Shown: piece after piece, positions 44,643 to 53,590 of the stretch
How positions within the stretch are numbered: the first letter of the stretch is position 1
Layout of the letters: each line of letters begins with the position of its first letter
Assembly (NCBI GenBank): GCA_020403455.1
Contig: JADBXP010000020.1
Span: 1 to 64,000 of the forward strand
Source: Chitinophagaceae bacterium
GTDB lineage: Bacteria > Bacteroidota > Bacteroidia > Chitinophagales > Chitinophagaceae
DNA: 64,000 nt
Direction of reading: 5' to 3'
Program-made: the position numbers and the translations under genes
Notes under the pieces: model-generated
Database searches by the model: none
What the model was told of the DNA's origin: nothing
The model's input: the letters and a program-made list of their open reading frames with translations, nothing else

Positions 44643-45083
44643 TTATTGAGGGTAACCGGGTAGGGAATCAATGGGAATCACTTTTCCTGATTTTTCTAAT
44701 GCAAAGCCCAGGGTTATGTTGCCATTCGTTGCAACGAGATAGCTGCAGGGGATAACAGATTTGTAGCCCAACAGCTGTTGCAGTGTATTTTCATTCAAGG
44801 GTACACCGGGTTCCTTACATTCAATCAACATCCAGGGATTAAGCTGGTGGTAAACGACGACATCTGTTCTGCGGTGGAGTTCTCCGACCTGTAAGCTTTT
44901 TTCAATAGCAAAACAGGCAGCAGGGTATGAAAGACGCTTCACCAGATATTGAATGAAGTTCTGACGTACCCATTCTTCCGGTGTTATGATAATCCATTTT
45001 TTTCTGATGGGGTCGAATAGCTGGTCTTTACCGGCTTCCTGCCGCATACGAAAATCGGGTGTTGGAAAGACTACCTGAATCAT
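44643..45083 (-). CDS. Stand-alone nuclease domain like the N-terminus of type I restriction subunit R
   Basis: 146 residues from ATG 45083 (MIQVVFPTPDFRMRQ). After a conserved ITPEEWVRQNFIQYL segment comes a PD-(D/E)xK nuclease core: Asp in RRTDVVVY and Glu-Cys-Lys in MLIECKEPGVPL, then QLLGYKSVIPCSYLVATNG. The helicase part of HsdR is absent and no hsdM or hsdS is nearby, so it is not a working type I system here. Such single-domain proteins are common in Bacteroidota; the role is unknown. Confidence 0.8.
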   Translation of the reverse strand: MIQVVFPTPDFRMRQEAGKDQLFDPIRKKWIIITPEEWVRQNFIQYLVKRLSYPAACFAIEKSLQVGELHRRTDVVVYHQLNPWMLIECKEPGVPLNENTLQQLLGYKSVIPCSYLVATNGNITLGFALEKSGKVIPIDSLPGYPQ

Positions 45084-45197
45084 GACTTGGTGATGCGGTC
45101 GTTTTTTTGTATTTTCGAAGATTAATTTCTCAAAGGTAGGGATTCGGAATTTTGCCACTTCCCTCAAATTTCCCCCTCCCTTCACATCCCGTAGCGT

Positions 45198-45968
45198 ATG
45201 AAAACGAAAGAAGATATCGTCAATAATTGGTTACCCCGTTACACAGGAGCCCGGCTGGAAGACATGGGTAAATACATCCTGCTCACCAATTTCAGCAACT
45301 ATGTTTCCCTCTTCGCCAAATGGCACAAGGTTAAAGTGATAGGGCAAGATCGGCCGATGCAATGTGCTACTGCCAATGGAATTACCATCATCAACTTCGG
45401 AATGGGCAGTCCGGGTGCGGCCACCATCATGGATCTGTTAACTGCCATTTCTCCTGAAGCCGTGTTGTTTCTCGGAAAATGTGGCGGATTAAAAAAACGC
45501 AACAAATTGGGGGATTTAATTTTACCCATTGCAGCCATTCGGGGAGAAGGTACCTCTAATGATTACTTCCCTCCGGAAGTACCTGCTATGCCGGCTTTCG
45601 CACTTCAAAAAGCAATCTCTACAACCATTAGGGATTATCAGGTAGACTACTGGACGGGCACCGTTTATACCACCAACCGCAGGGTTTGGGAACATGACGA
45701 AGCATTCAAGGAATACCTTACCCGTGTGCGTGCTTATGCAATAGACATGGAAACTGCCACAATTTTCACGGTTGGATTTTACAATAAAATTCCTACCGGT
45801 GCTCTATTGCTCGTGAGCGATCAACCCATGATACCGGAGGGTGTAAAGACCGAAGCCAGCGATAAGAAAATCACTGCCAACTATGTGGAGACTCACCTCA
45901 AAATTGGTATTGATTCTTTGAAGCAGTTAATCAATAACGGTCTCACCGTTCGACACCTGCGCTTTTAA
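45198..45968 (+). CDS. amn: AMP nucleosidase
   Basis: Hydrolyses AMP to adenine and ribose 5-phosphate. It has the nucleoside phosphorylase fold, 256 residues, corresponding to the short Bacteroidota form. Landmarks: INFGMGSPGAATIMDLL, FLGKCGGLKKR, GEGTSNDYFPPEVPA, AIDMETATIFTVGF and LLLVSDQPM. It overlaps the convergent ccmB stop by 4 bases. Confidence 0.9.
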   Translation: MKTKEDIVNNWLPRYTGARLEDMGKYILLTNFSNYVSLFAKWHKVKVIGQDRPMQCATANGITIINFGMGSPGAATIMDLLTAISPEAVLFLGKCGGLKKRNKLGDLILPIAAIRGEGTSNDYFPPEVPAMPAFALQKAISTTIRDYQVDYWTGTVYTTNRRVWEHDEAFKEYLTRVRAYAIDMETATIFTVGFYNKIPTGALLLVSDQPMIPEGVKTEASDKKITANYVETHLKIGIDSLKQLINNGLTVRHLRF

Positions 45969-46624
45969 TCTTTCCAGAGAAAAGGAAAAAGAATTACAGA
46001 AAGCAATACGACCATGATGTCGAGTGCTATCAGCAGGGCAATCATTTCAGCCAAACCTGATTGAATCACGGTTGAAAAAGCGATGGCGGCTATTTTCATC
46101 AATAACAACAACTGAGGAATGATCAGTGGAAATCCCATCACTGCCATCAATGCGGTGGACTGTCTTGCCCTGGCTGCAATGGCTGCCAAAAATGTAAAAA
46201 CAAGGCCGATGCTAGCACCTCCTAAACAAGTGATCAATAAAAATTTGCCGGCATGCTCCAATGGGTTGCCCAATAGTACGGTAAAGAGTACAAGTGATAG
46301 CAATCCCATGCCGGCCATGAGCAGCATATTGAACAAGAGTTTTGACAAGACGAAATCCCTCGCACCCGCAATGGTATAGAAGTAAAGTAAGCGGCCATGG
46401 CTTTCCTGCAAAAAACTTTTGGCAACTGCATTTACACAAACAAAGAGTAATACGATCCAGAACAAACCATTCCAGCTTTTTTCATCCGGTTGCCCCATGG
46501 TCTGATAGATAACAAAAATGGTGGAAGCAACATACAACAACATGCCATAGAAGGTATATTGCTGTCTACTCTCCAGTAAGAGATCTTTTTTTACCAACTG
46601 CCATATCAGGGACAATGATTTCAT
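45965..46624 (-). CDS. ccmB: Heme exporter permease CcmB
   Basis: 219 residues with six predicted membrane segments. The N-terminal LVKKDLLLESRQQYTFYGMLLY and the pattern of FWIVLLFVCVNAVAKSFLQESHGRLLYFY are typical of CcmB, the permease of the CcmAB transporter used in cytochrome c maturation. The ATPase gene ccmA is not in the window. Confidence 0.9.
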   Translation of the reverse strand: MKSLSLIWQLVKKDLLLESRQQYTFYGMLLYVASTIFVIYQTMGQPDEKSWNGLFWIVLLFVCVNAVAKSFLQESHGRLLYFYTIAGARDFVLSKLLFNMLLMAGMGLLSLVLFTVLLGNPLEHAGKFLLITCLGGASIGLVFTFLAAIAARARQSTALMAVMGFPLIIPQLLLLMKIAAIAFSTVIQSGLAEMIALLIALDIMVVLLSVILFPFLWKD

Positions 46625-46633
46625 GGGAGCTGA

Positions 46634-47200
46634 TTAGTGTTCATGGTAACATTTGCGACAACGAGGTTCATAGGAATCGGTTGCTCCCAGTAATATATGA
46701 CTCTCATCGGCAGATTTTCGGTAGGAAATATTGGCCAGGTTGCCACATTTCACACAAATGGCATGCAGCTTGGTGATGAAATCGGCTATTGCCAGGAGTT
46801 GAGGCATCTGTCCGAAGGGTTTACCAAGATAATCCATGTCGAGACCGGCAACTATTACCCGAATGCCCCGGGCAGCGAGTGTTTCGCATACGCTTACAAT
46901 CTGGTCATCAAAAAACTGGGCTTCATCGATGCCCACAACATCAACCTGATCGGCTAGCAGCAGAATTTTCTGAGAATGATCAATCGGAAAAGAGCCGATG
47001 GAATTGGCATCGTGGCTCACCACAGCTTCTTCATTGTATCGTATGTCCAGAGCCGGTTTAAAGATCTCTACTTTGAGATGCGCAATGCGGGCTCTTTTCA
47101 ATCTACGGATGAGTTCTTCCGTTTTTCCACTGAACATACTGCCACAAATGACCTCGATGGAACCCCGTCTCTCTCCTGAAATATTCGGTTCTATAAACAT
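46634..47200 (-). CDS. tdk: Thymidine kinase
   Basis: Phosphorylates thymidine to dTMP (salvage route parallel to thyA). P-loop [10 protein letters not shown] at 20-29, the Asp-Glu motif [10 protein letters not shown], the lasso-type [12 protein letters not shown], and the zinc Cys pairs CVKCGN and CRKCYHEH. Length 188. It lies upstream of ccmB on the same strand with a 9-bp gap. Confidence 0.95.
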   Translation of the reverse strand: MFIEPNISGERRGSIEVICGSMFSGKTEELIRRLKRARIAHLKVEIFKPALDIRYNEEAVVSHDANSIGSFPIDHSQKILLLADQVDVVGIDEAQFFDDQIVSVCETLAARGIRVIVAGLDMDYLGKPFGQMPQLLAIADFITKLHAICVKCGNLANISYRKSADESHILLGATDSYEPRCRKCYHEH

Positions 47201-47277
47201 AATTATACTAAAACTCCTGTTTTTGCGTTGTTGTAATTAGCAGAAGGTGATTGCTGACCCCAAATGTATTACATCCG

Positions 47278-47880
47278 ATGGAAAGAGCAGGCTACCTAAT
47301 CAATAAATTGAAGGAGCAATACCATCAACAGGAGCCGCCGACGCATCTCCTCCTCACCCTCGACCTCATTCGAAAAGAACTAATGTCTCAATTACAGGCA
47401 GATCCTGTCAACGTCACCCTGCCTCCTGAACTGGCTGCCCTTCGTCCGGAACCACCAAAAAGACCGTCTGATGATGCCTTGTATGAGATGGACCTTGCCC
47501 GTGACCTGCCTACTTTTGCTCACCAGAATTTTTGCCCTTTACCTACAGAAGAGAAAATATCTGATAAAATTTCCGCAGATTCTACTGCGAACCACGTCCA
47601 ACCGTCTTCTCCTAATGAAGAAGATGTTTTATCCTCCAATTCCCCTGTTAAAGACCTGAAAAGAGCTATCAGTCCCCGCTACCGATTTCTTTTCATACAT
47701 GAGTTATTCCGTGGTGATGAAGTTATGTTTGAAAGAAGCCTCAAAACCATTCAGGGATTTTCCATTTTTCCGGAAGCACGTTTTTGGATTGAGCGGGAAT
47801 TAAAAATCAAATTGGGCTGGAAAGACAATTGTCCGGTAGTCCAGTCATTCGATCATCTCGTGAGAAGACGTTTTGCCTGA
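47278..47880 (+). CDS. Uncharacterised protein with conserved Bacteroidota C-terminal domain
   Basis: 200 residues from ATG 47278; a TTG at 47251 is an alternative. The N-terminal part (1-50) is helical, the middle (55-125) is Pro/Ser-rich and probably disordered. The C-terminal 70 residues (SPRYRFLFIHELFRGDEVMF .. FPEARFWIERELKIKLGW .. DHLVRRRF) form a compact helical domain that I recall in many Bacteroidota proteins of unknown function. Its end overlaps waaA (opposite strand) by 28 bases. Confidence 0.75.
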   Translation: MERAGYLINKLKEQYHQQEPPTHLLLTLDLIRKELMSQLQADPVNVTLPPELAALRPEPPKRPSDDALYEMDLARDLPTFAHQNFCPLPTEEKISDKISADSTANHVQPSSPNEEDVLSSNSPVKDLKRAISPRYRFLFIHELFRGDEVMFERSLKTIQGFSIFPEARFWIERELKIKLGWKDNCPVVQSFDHLVRRRFA

Positions 47881-49115
47881 ATGATCTGAATTACTTTATC
47901 CGCAGAACCTGCTCCTTCTCTTGTATATTTTTTGGCTGTTTCCCCGGTAGATGAACGCAAGTTTTCATCTTTCAATAAGCGAAGAAGATGTGCATCCAGT
48001 TCGATAACAGTAGCCGCAACGTAAATTCCTTTTCTTTCCACCAATTCAACTGCCTCTCTGAATTTATCATAGACAGGACCAATTACAACTGGTATACCGT
48101 GAACGGTTGCTTCCAGCACATTGTGAATACCTTCCGCACCAAAGCCGCCTCCTACATAAGCTACTGTTGCATGTCGATAGAGGCTGCTTAACATACCGAT
48201 GGTATCAATAATGAGTGTCTTGTATTGGCCGGACATGTTGGCTTGTGAAGTCATCCCTTTCTTTTGCCATTCTGAATAGCTAATTGAATCAGGATAAGTT
48301 TGAAGGCAGCGTTCAATAGTTGCTGCATCTGTCAGGTGGGGTACGATGATGTGAAAGACTTCAGGAGTATTGCTCACAAAGTGCCGGAGTGCCTTATCAT
48401 CTTCCGGCCAGGTACTGCCGGCAACAAAAACCTTTTTTCCCTGTATGAGTGTTTCGATAGCTGGGAAGGTAATAGGGTTCTGTGCTATTTGTAAGACCCG
48501 GTCGAAACGGGTATCACCGGCAACCACAACAGGGACGGAAACAGCAAGGGTTGCCAGCAGATCGGCAGATGCCTGGTCTTGCACCAGTATGTGGTGGTAG
48601 AAAGCGAGCATTTTTCTATACAATCCTCCATACCAGTGAAAAAAGGGTTGGGAGGAACGAAAGATGGCGGCAATCAGTAAAACCGGAATATTTCGGTTGT
48701 GAAGCGCTTGCAAGTAAAAATACCAAAATTCATATTTGACAAAAATAACCAGCGCAGGATGTATACTATTGATCCATCTTTTAGCTGTGTGGGGACCGTC
48801 GAGCGGCAGGTAAACAACTTTATCTGCAATGGGATGTTGGCTGCAGGGTTCATATCCTGAGGGAGAAAAAAAACTAAGCAGTATTGCATAACCGGGGTAT
48901 TCTCTTCTGATGGCCTGCAATACGGGTAGTCCCTGTTCAAACTCACCGAGGGAGGCACAATGCATCCAGATGACGGGCCGTTTTGGCTGCCATTGTTCTA
49001 TTTCATTCAGGGCTGCTGCCTGTGCTTTTGTCCATTTTCGAGCCTTTATATTGAAAAATCCTGCCAGGCGGGCTGCCAACGGATAGAGCAGTAAAAAAAT
49101 CCGGTACAACAGCAT
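47853..49115 (-). CDS. waaA: 3-deoxy-D-manno-octulosonic acid (Kdo) transferase
   Basis: GT30 glycosyltransferase that puts Kdo on lipid A. A membrane anchor near the N-terminus (LYRIFLLLYPLAARLAGFF), then IWMHCASLGEFEQGLPVL, FVKYEFWYFYLQAL, VAGDTRFDRVLQIA, FVAGSTWPEDDK, and YVGGGFGAEGIHNVLE. Length 420. Shares the lipid A pathway with lpxB in this window. Confidence 0.94.
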   Translation of the reverse strand: MLLYRIFLLLYPLAARLAGFFNIKARKWTKAQAAALNEIEQWQPKRPVIWMHCASLGEFEQGLPVLQAIRREYPGYAILLSFFSPSGYEPCSQHPIADKVVYLPLDGPHTAKRWINSIHPALVIFVKYEFWYFYLQALHNRNIPVLLIAAIFRSSQPFFHWYGGLYRKMLAFYHHILVQDQASADLLATLAVSVPVVVAGDTRFDRVLQIAQNPITFPAIETLIQGKKVFVAGSTWPEDDKALRHFVSNTPEVFHIIVPHLTDAATIERCLQTYPDSISYSEWQKKGMTSQANMSGQYKTLIIDTIGMLSSLYRHATVAYVGGGFGAEGIHNVLEATVHGIPVVIGPVYDKFREAVELVERKGIYVAATVIELDAHLLRLLKDENLRSSTGETAKKYTREGAGSADKVIQIIQAKRLLTR

Positions 49116-49212
49116 AAGGAGGGTTAAAGTGTGAAAATACTCAATAAAATCTTAAAGCAGGCTGCTGTTGCCCACCTGTCTGATACCAACTACTGCAATG
49201 GCTTATTTGTAC

Positions 49213-49220
49213 TAATTTTG
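49213..49220 (+). promoter_or_regulatory. Promoter -7 element of the nucleotide-sugar operon
   Basis: TAATTTTG fits TAnnTTTG exactly, 20 bases before the ATG at 49241. No clear -33 element is seen at the expected distance. Confidence 0.45.
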
Positions 49221-49240
49221 CCGCTCTAACAACAAGGCCC

Positions 49241-50368
49241 ATGCGATCGATACAGATGGTAGATACCAAAACCCAATACCTGCACATAAAAACAGAGGTG
49301 GATGCTGCCATCCAGGAAGTACTCGACAGTGCTGCTTATATCAACGGCAAGTGGGTCAAGGAGTTTGCTGCTGAACTGGGTACTTATATGGGTGGGGTGC
49401 ATACCATCCCTTGTGCCAACGGTACCGATGCCCTCCAAATCGCAATGATGGCACTCGGACTCGAGCCGGGAGATGAAGTGATCACTCCTTCGTTTACCTA
49501 TATAGCAACGACAGAGGTGGTGGCTCTCTTGCGCCTGCGGCCTGTATTTGTGGAAGTTGATCCCCGCACTTTCTGTATGGATCCGGAGGCATTGCGCAAA
49601 GCGATAACACCCCGTACAAAAGCCATTGTGCCGGTTCATTTATACGGACATGCTGCTCCTATGGATGCCATCCTGCAAATTGCCCGGGAACACGGACTCT
49701 ATGTGATAGAAGACAATGCTCAAGCCATTGGTTGTGATTATACTTCCTCTGATGGTAATGTTTATAAAACCGGTACCCTGGGAACCATCGGTACAACTTC
49801 TTTTTATCCTAGCAAAAACCTGGGTGCTTTTGGAGATGGTGGAGCTATTTTTACGCGTGATGCTGAGCTGGCCCATCAACTGAACATGATTGCTAACCAC
49901 GGTCAACAAAAACGCTATTACCATGAGCGGGTAGGTTGTAACTCAAGACTTGATTCTATTCAAGCAGCCATACTGCGCATCAAACTAAGGCACCTGGATG
50001 CTTATAATAAGTCGAGACAGCAGGTTGCGGATTATTATAACCGCGCATTCGCAGGTAATCCGCATATTCAAACGCCAGTTGTGGCTCCCTATAGTTCACA
50101 TGTATTTCACCAGTACACACTTATCATAAACGACGCCAACAGAGATGATCTGGCTAAATACCTATCGGAAAACCAGATTCCCTCCATGATTTATTATCCC
50201 GTTCCCGGTCATCGCCAGCCCATGTTTGCAGGCAATAGTGATAACTTACCGGATATGCCTATCACAGACTGGTTGACAGAGCGTGTTATCTCTTTGCCGG
50301 TGCATACTGAAATGGAAGAGGAGCAATTGGAATGGATCACCCGTCACGTTAATAATTTCCTTAGTTAA
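49241..50368 (+). CDS. DegT/DnrJ/EryC1/StrS-family sugar aminotransferase
   Basis: PLP enzyme, 375 residues, that aminates a keto sugar nucleotide. PCANGTDALQIAMMALGLEPGDEVI, TPSFTYIATTEVV, PVHLYGHAAPMD, VIEDNAQAIG, and the PLP lysine in FYPSKNLGAFGDGG are all present; NSRLDSIQAAIL is typical. It heads a four-gene operon; the exact sugar is not determinable. Confidence 0.92.
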   Translation: MRSIQMVDTKTQYLHIKTEVDAAIQEVLDSAAYINGKWVKEFAAELGTYMGGVHTIPCANGTDALQIAMMALGLEPGDEVITPSFTYIATTEVVALLRLRPVFVEVDPRTFCMDPEALRKAITPRTKAIVPVHLYGHAAPMDAILQIAREHGLYVIEDNAQAIGCDYTSSDGNVYKTGTLGTIGTTSFYPSKNLGAFGDGGAIFTRDAELAHQLNMIANHGQQKRYYHERVGCNSRLDSIQAAILRIKLRHLDAYNKSRQQVADYYNRAFAGNPHIQTPVVAPYSSHVFHQYTLIINDANRDDLAKYLSENQIPSMIYYPVPGHRQPMFAGNSDNLPDMPITDWLTERVISLPVHTEMEEEQLEWITRHVNNFLS

Positions 50369-50378
50369 AATTTATTTC

Positions 50379-51692
50379 ATGAAAATTGCTGTAGTTGGTA
50401 CAGGATATGTTGGATTGGTAACAGGCACTTGCTTTGCAGAAACCGGCAACAAAGTTGTTTGTGTAGACATTGATGCGGAGAAAGTTAAAAAACTTAGTGC
50501 TGGCGAGATTACGATCTACGAGCCGGGATTGGAAAAAATATTTTTACGCAACCTGCGGGAAGGAAGGCTTCAATTTACTACCAGTTTACAAGAGGGAATT
50601 GAAGAGGCACAGATCATATTCCTGGCATTGCCTACTCCGCCCGGAGAGGATGGATCTGCCGATCTTCGGTATGTATTGGGGGTTGCAGGTGAGTTAGGTG
50701 GATTGCTAACAGATTACAAAGTGATTGTTGATAAAAGTACTGTTCCAGTAGGTACAGCCGAAAAAGTTCACAATGCCATTGCTGCCCGATACAAGGGAGC
50801 ATTTGATGTAGTGAGCAATCCGGAATTTTTGCGGGAAGGTGTAGCAGTTGATGATTTTATGAAACCTGATCGTGTTGTAATCGGCACCCGTTCCGATCGT
50901 GCCCGCCAAATCATGAGTGATTTGTATGCTCCCTTTGTTCGTCAGGGCAATCCGGTGATTTTCATGGATGAGAAGTCTGCAGAATTGACCAAATATGCTG
51001 CCAACTCATTTTTGGCAACAAAAATTTCTTTCATGAATGAGATTGCCCAGCTGTGCGAGCGCATGGGGGCAGACGTAGATATGGTGAGAAGGGGTATCGG
51101 AAGCGATGAGCGGATAGGAAAGCGTTTCTTGTTCCCCGGCATTGGTTATGGAGGAAGTTGTTTCCCGAAAGATGTACAGGCACTGATACATTCTGCGGAG
51201 GAAGTGAACTATGATTTTAGTATTCTGAAGGCAGTAGAGTCAGTGAATGAGCGGCAGAAAAAACATTTGATTCCCAAAATCCGTCAATATTTTAAAAATA
51301 ATCTGAAGGGAGTTCGTCTGGCGCTGTGGGGATTGGCTTTTAAACCGAATACAGATGACATACGTGAGGCGCCTGCCCTGCATTTGATAGAAGCCCTCAC
51401 TGCTGAAGGGGCAACCATCATGGCTTTTGATCCGGAAGCCATGAACAATGTAAAAAAACTATTAGGTGATACCATTCAGTATGCGTCGAATCCTTACCAG
51501 GCATTGGAAGGAGCTGATGCATTGGTGATCGCTACAGAATGGAGTGAATTCAGAACACCCGATTTTGATCGGATATCAAATACCATCAACAACAAGGTGA
51601 TCTTCGATGGCAGAAATTTATTCGATGTGAAACAAATGAAATCAATGGGGTATCATTATGAAAGTGTCGGACGTGGAACCGATGCCGCCTGA
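50379..51692 (+). CDS. ugd: UDP-glucose 6-dehydrogenase
   Basis: Oxidises UDP-glucose to UDP-glucuronate with two NAD+. Start at [21 protein letters not shown] (50379), 10 bases after the aminotransferase. [26 protein letters not shown], the hinge [19 protein letters not shown] and the catalytic Cys in [10 protein letters not shown] are diagnostic. Length 437. Its product feeds the next gene. Confidence 0.95.
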   Translation: MKIAVVGTGYVGLVTGTCFAETGNKVVCVDIDAEKVKKLSAGEITIYEPGLEKIFLRNLREGRLQFTTSLQEGIEEAQIIFLALPTPPGEDGSADLRYVLGVAGELGGLLTDYKVIVDKSTVPVGTAEKVHNAIAARYKGAFDVVSNPEFLREGVAVDDFMKPDRVVIGTRSDRARQIMSDLYAPFVRQGNPVIFMDEKSAELTKYAANSFLATKISFMNEIAQLCERMGADVDMVRRGIGSDERIGKRFLFPGIGYGGSCFPKDVQALIHSAEEVNYDFSILKAVESVNERQKKHLIPKIRQYFKNNLKGVRLALWGLAFKPNTDDIREAPALHLIEALTAEGATIMAFDPEAMNNVKKLLGDTIQYASNPYQALEGADALVIATEWSEFRTPDFDRISNTINNKVIFDGRNLFDVKQMKSMGYHYESVGRGTDAA

Positions 51693-51705
51693 TAAAATTG
51701 TATCT

Positions 51706-52671
51706 ATGAAAAGAGTACTCATCACCGGTGCAGCCGGCTTTCTCGGGTCACATCTTTGTGATCGATTCATCAAGGAAGGATACCATGTAATCGGTATGGA
51801 CAATCTCATCACAGGGGACTTGCGCAACATAGAACATTTGTTTGAGTTACCTCAATTTGATTTCTATCACCATGATGTTACCAAGTTCATTCATGTTAGC
51901 GGTCCTTTAGATTATATTCTCCATTTTGCTTCCCCTGCGAGTCCGATTGACTATTTGAAGATTCCCATACAAACCCTCAAAGTGGGTGCATTGGGAACAC
52001 ACAATTGTTTGGGTTTGGCCAAGGAAAAGAAAGCAACGATTCTGGTAGCATCTACCAGCGAAGTATATGGTGATCCGCTGGTGCATCCTCAAAATGAGGA
52101 TTACTGGGGCAATGTTAATCCTGTTGGTCCTCGTGGCGTTTATGATGAAGCCAAGCGATTCATGGAATCCATCACGCGTGCGTACCATACTTTTCATGGA
52201 GTGGATATCCGAATCGTTCGAATATTCAATACCTATGGTCCGCGCATGCGGCTCAATGACGGACGTGCATTACCTGCGTTTATTGGACAAGCACTGCGTG
52301 GTGAAAACCTCACTGTATTCGGCGATGGAAGTCAGACCCGCTCTTTCTGCTATGTAGATGATTTGATAGAAGGAATATATCGATTGCTGAAAAGCAATTA
52401 CACGATGCCTGTGAATATTGGTAATCCCCATGAGATCAGCTTGTTGGAATTTGCTGAAGAGGTACTAAAACTTACCGGATCTAAAGTGAAGATCGAATTC
52501 AGGGAACTGCCGGTAGATGATCCAAAGCAGCGCCGCCCGGATATTACACGTGCGAAAGAAATACTTGGCTGGCAACCTACTGTCGACCGGTCGAAGGGAT
52601 TACAAATCACATATGATTATTTCCGTTCTCTGCCGCAGGAGGAATGGAGCAAAAAGCCCAAAGAATTTTAA
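51706..52671 (+). CDS. UDP-glucuronate decarboxylase (UDP-xylose synthase) type NAD-dependent epimerase
   Basis: Extended SDR, 321 residues from ATG 51706 ([21 protein letters not shown]). [25 protein letters not shown], catalytic YDEAKRFME, and [10 protein letters not shown] match UDP-xylose synthases. It would convert UDP-glucuronate to UDP-xylose, or its 4-keto intermediate, which could be the substrate of the aminotransferase in the same operon (inference). An in-frame ATG at 51658 overlaps ugd and is less likely. Confidence 0.9.
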   Translation: MKRVLITGAAGFLGSHLCDRFIKEGYHVIGMDNLITGDLRNIEHLFELPQFDFYHHDVTKFIHVSGPLDYILHFASPASPIDYLKIPIQTLKVGALGTHNCLGLAKEKKATILVASTSEVYGDPLVHPQNEDYWGNVNPVGPRGVYDEAKRFMESITRAYHTFHGVDIRIVRIFNTYGPRMRLNDGRALPAFIGQALRGENLTVFGDGSQTRSFCYVDDLIEGIYRLLKSNYTMPVNIGNPHEISLLEFAEEVLKLTGSKVKIEFRELPVDDPKQRRPDITRAKEILGWQPTVDRSKGLQITYDYFRSLPQEEWSKKPKEF

Positions 52672-52688
52672 ACTTAACTTTTTAATCC

Positions 52689-53561
52689 ATGCAGGAAGGA
52701 TTGATAGTGGTAACGGGAGGAGCCGGTCAATTGGGACAAGAATTGCAACGCGCCTGTCGTGATGTATCTTTTTCTGATCGCCTCTTATTTACCGACAGGG
52801 AGCAGTTGGATTTATCGAAGCCGGAATTGCTGGAGAATTTTTTTGTTACCCACCGACCTGCCTATTTTATTCATGGGGGTGCTTATACCGCTGTAGATAA
52901 AGCCGAACAGGAAAAAGACCTCGCTTTCCTCATCAACGCAACTGCTACCGGAGAGATCGCACGCTTGTGCAATGAATATCATACCCGGCTGATTTATGTT
53001 TCTACCGATTATGTGTTTAACGGACAAGGTACTTCACCTTATGGTGTTGATGAAGCAACAGCACCTGTCAATCATTATGGCTATACCAAGTGGATGGGAG
53101 AGGAGTTGATTCGGAAGTCCAATGCATTTGCCGTTATCATTCGTACTTCCTGGGTGTTTAGTTCTTACGGGCATAATTTTGTGAAGACCATGTTGCGGTT
53201 GATGAGCGAGCGCTCGGAGATCAAAGTGGTGAATGACCAACGGGGTTGTCCGACCTATGCTGCTGATCTGGCTGCAGCTATCTTGCAAATTATTCAGGAG
53301 TGGAAAACAGGAAATACACATAGTGGTACATATCATTTTAGCAACGAGGGAGATATTACCTGGTATGAATTTGCCTGTGCCATTCGAGATCTAGCGGGTC
53401 TGGTGTGCGACATTCATCCAATTCCAAGTTCGGACTTTCCAACACCAGCTAAACGACCTTCCTATTCTGTTTTAGATACTACTAAGGTATCTGCTGATTT
53501 TGGAGTTAAGCCCAGAAACTGGAAAGAGGCATTACAAGCCTGTTGGCAGCAAATGCAGTGA
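52689..53561 (+). CDS. rfbD: dTDP-4-dehydrorhamnose reductase-like protein
   Basis: 290-residue SDR. VTGGAGQLGQELQRA, HGGAYTAVDKAEQ, LIYVSTDYVFNGQG, NHYGYTKWMGEE and IRTSWVFSSYGHNFVKTML fit RmlD, which makes dTDP-rhamnose. The other rml genes are not in the window. Last gene of the operon. Confidence 0.9.
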   Translation: MQEGLIVVTGGAGQLGQELQRACRDVSFSDRLLFTDREQLDLSKPELLENFFVTHRPAYFIHGGAYTAVDKAEQEKDLAFLINATATGEIARLCNEYHTRLIYVSTDYVFNGQGTSPYGVDEATAPVNHYGYTKWMGEELIRKSNAFAVIIRTSWVFSSYGHNFVKTMLRLMSERSEIKVVNDQRGCPTYAADLAAAILQIIQEWKTGNTHSGTYHFSNEGDITWYEFACAIRDLAGLVCDIHPIPSSDFPTPAKRPSYSVLDTTKVSADFGVKPRNWKEALQACWQQMQ

Positions 53562-53590
53562 TAGGGGTCTCCCTGCCGACTTTTCTTTTT

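Noticed and set aside
44643..45083. Type I restriction-modification system
   Set aside because: Only a nuclease domain is present; no helicase, methylase or specificity gene is nearby.
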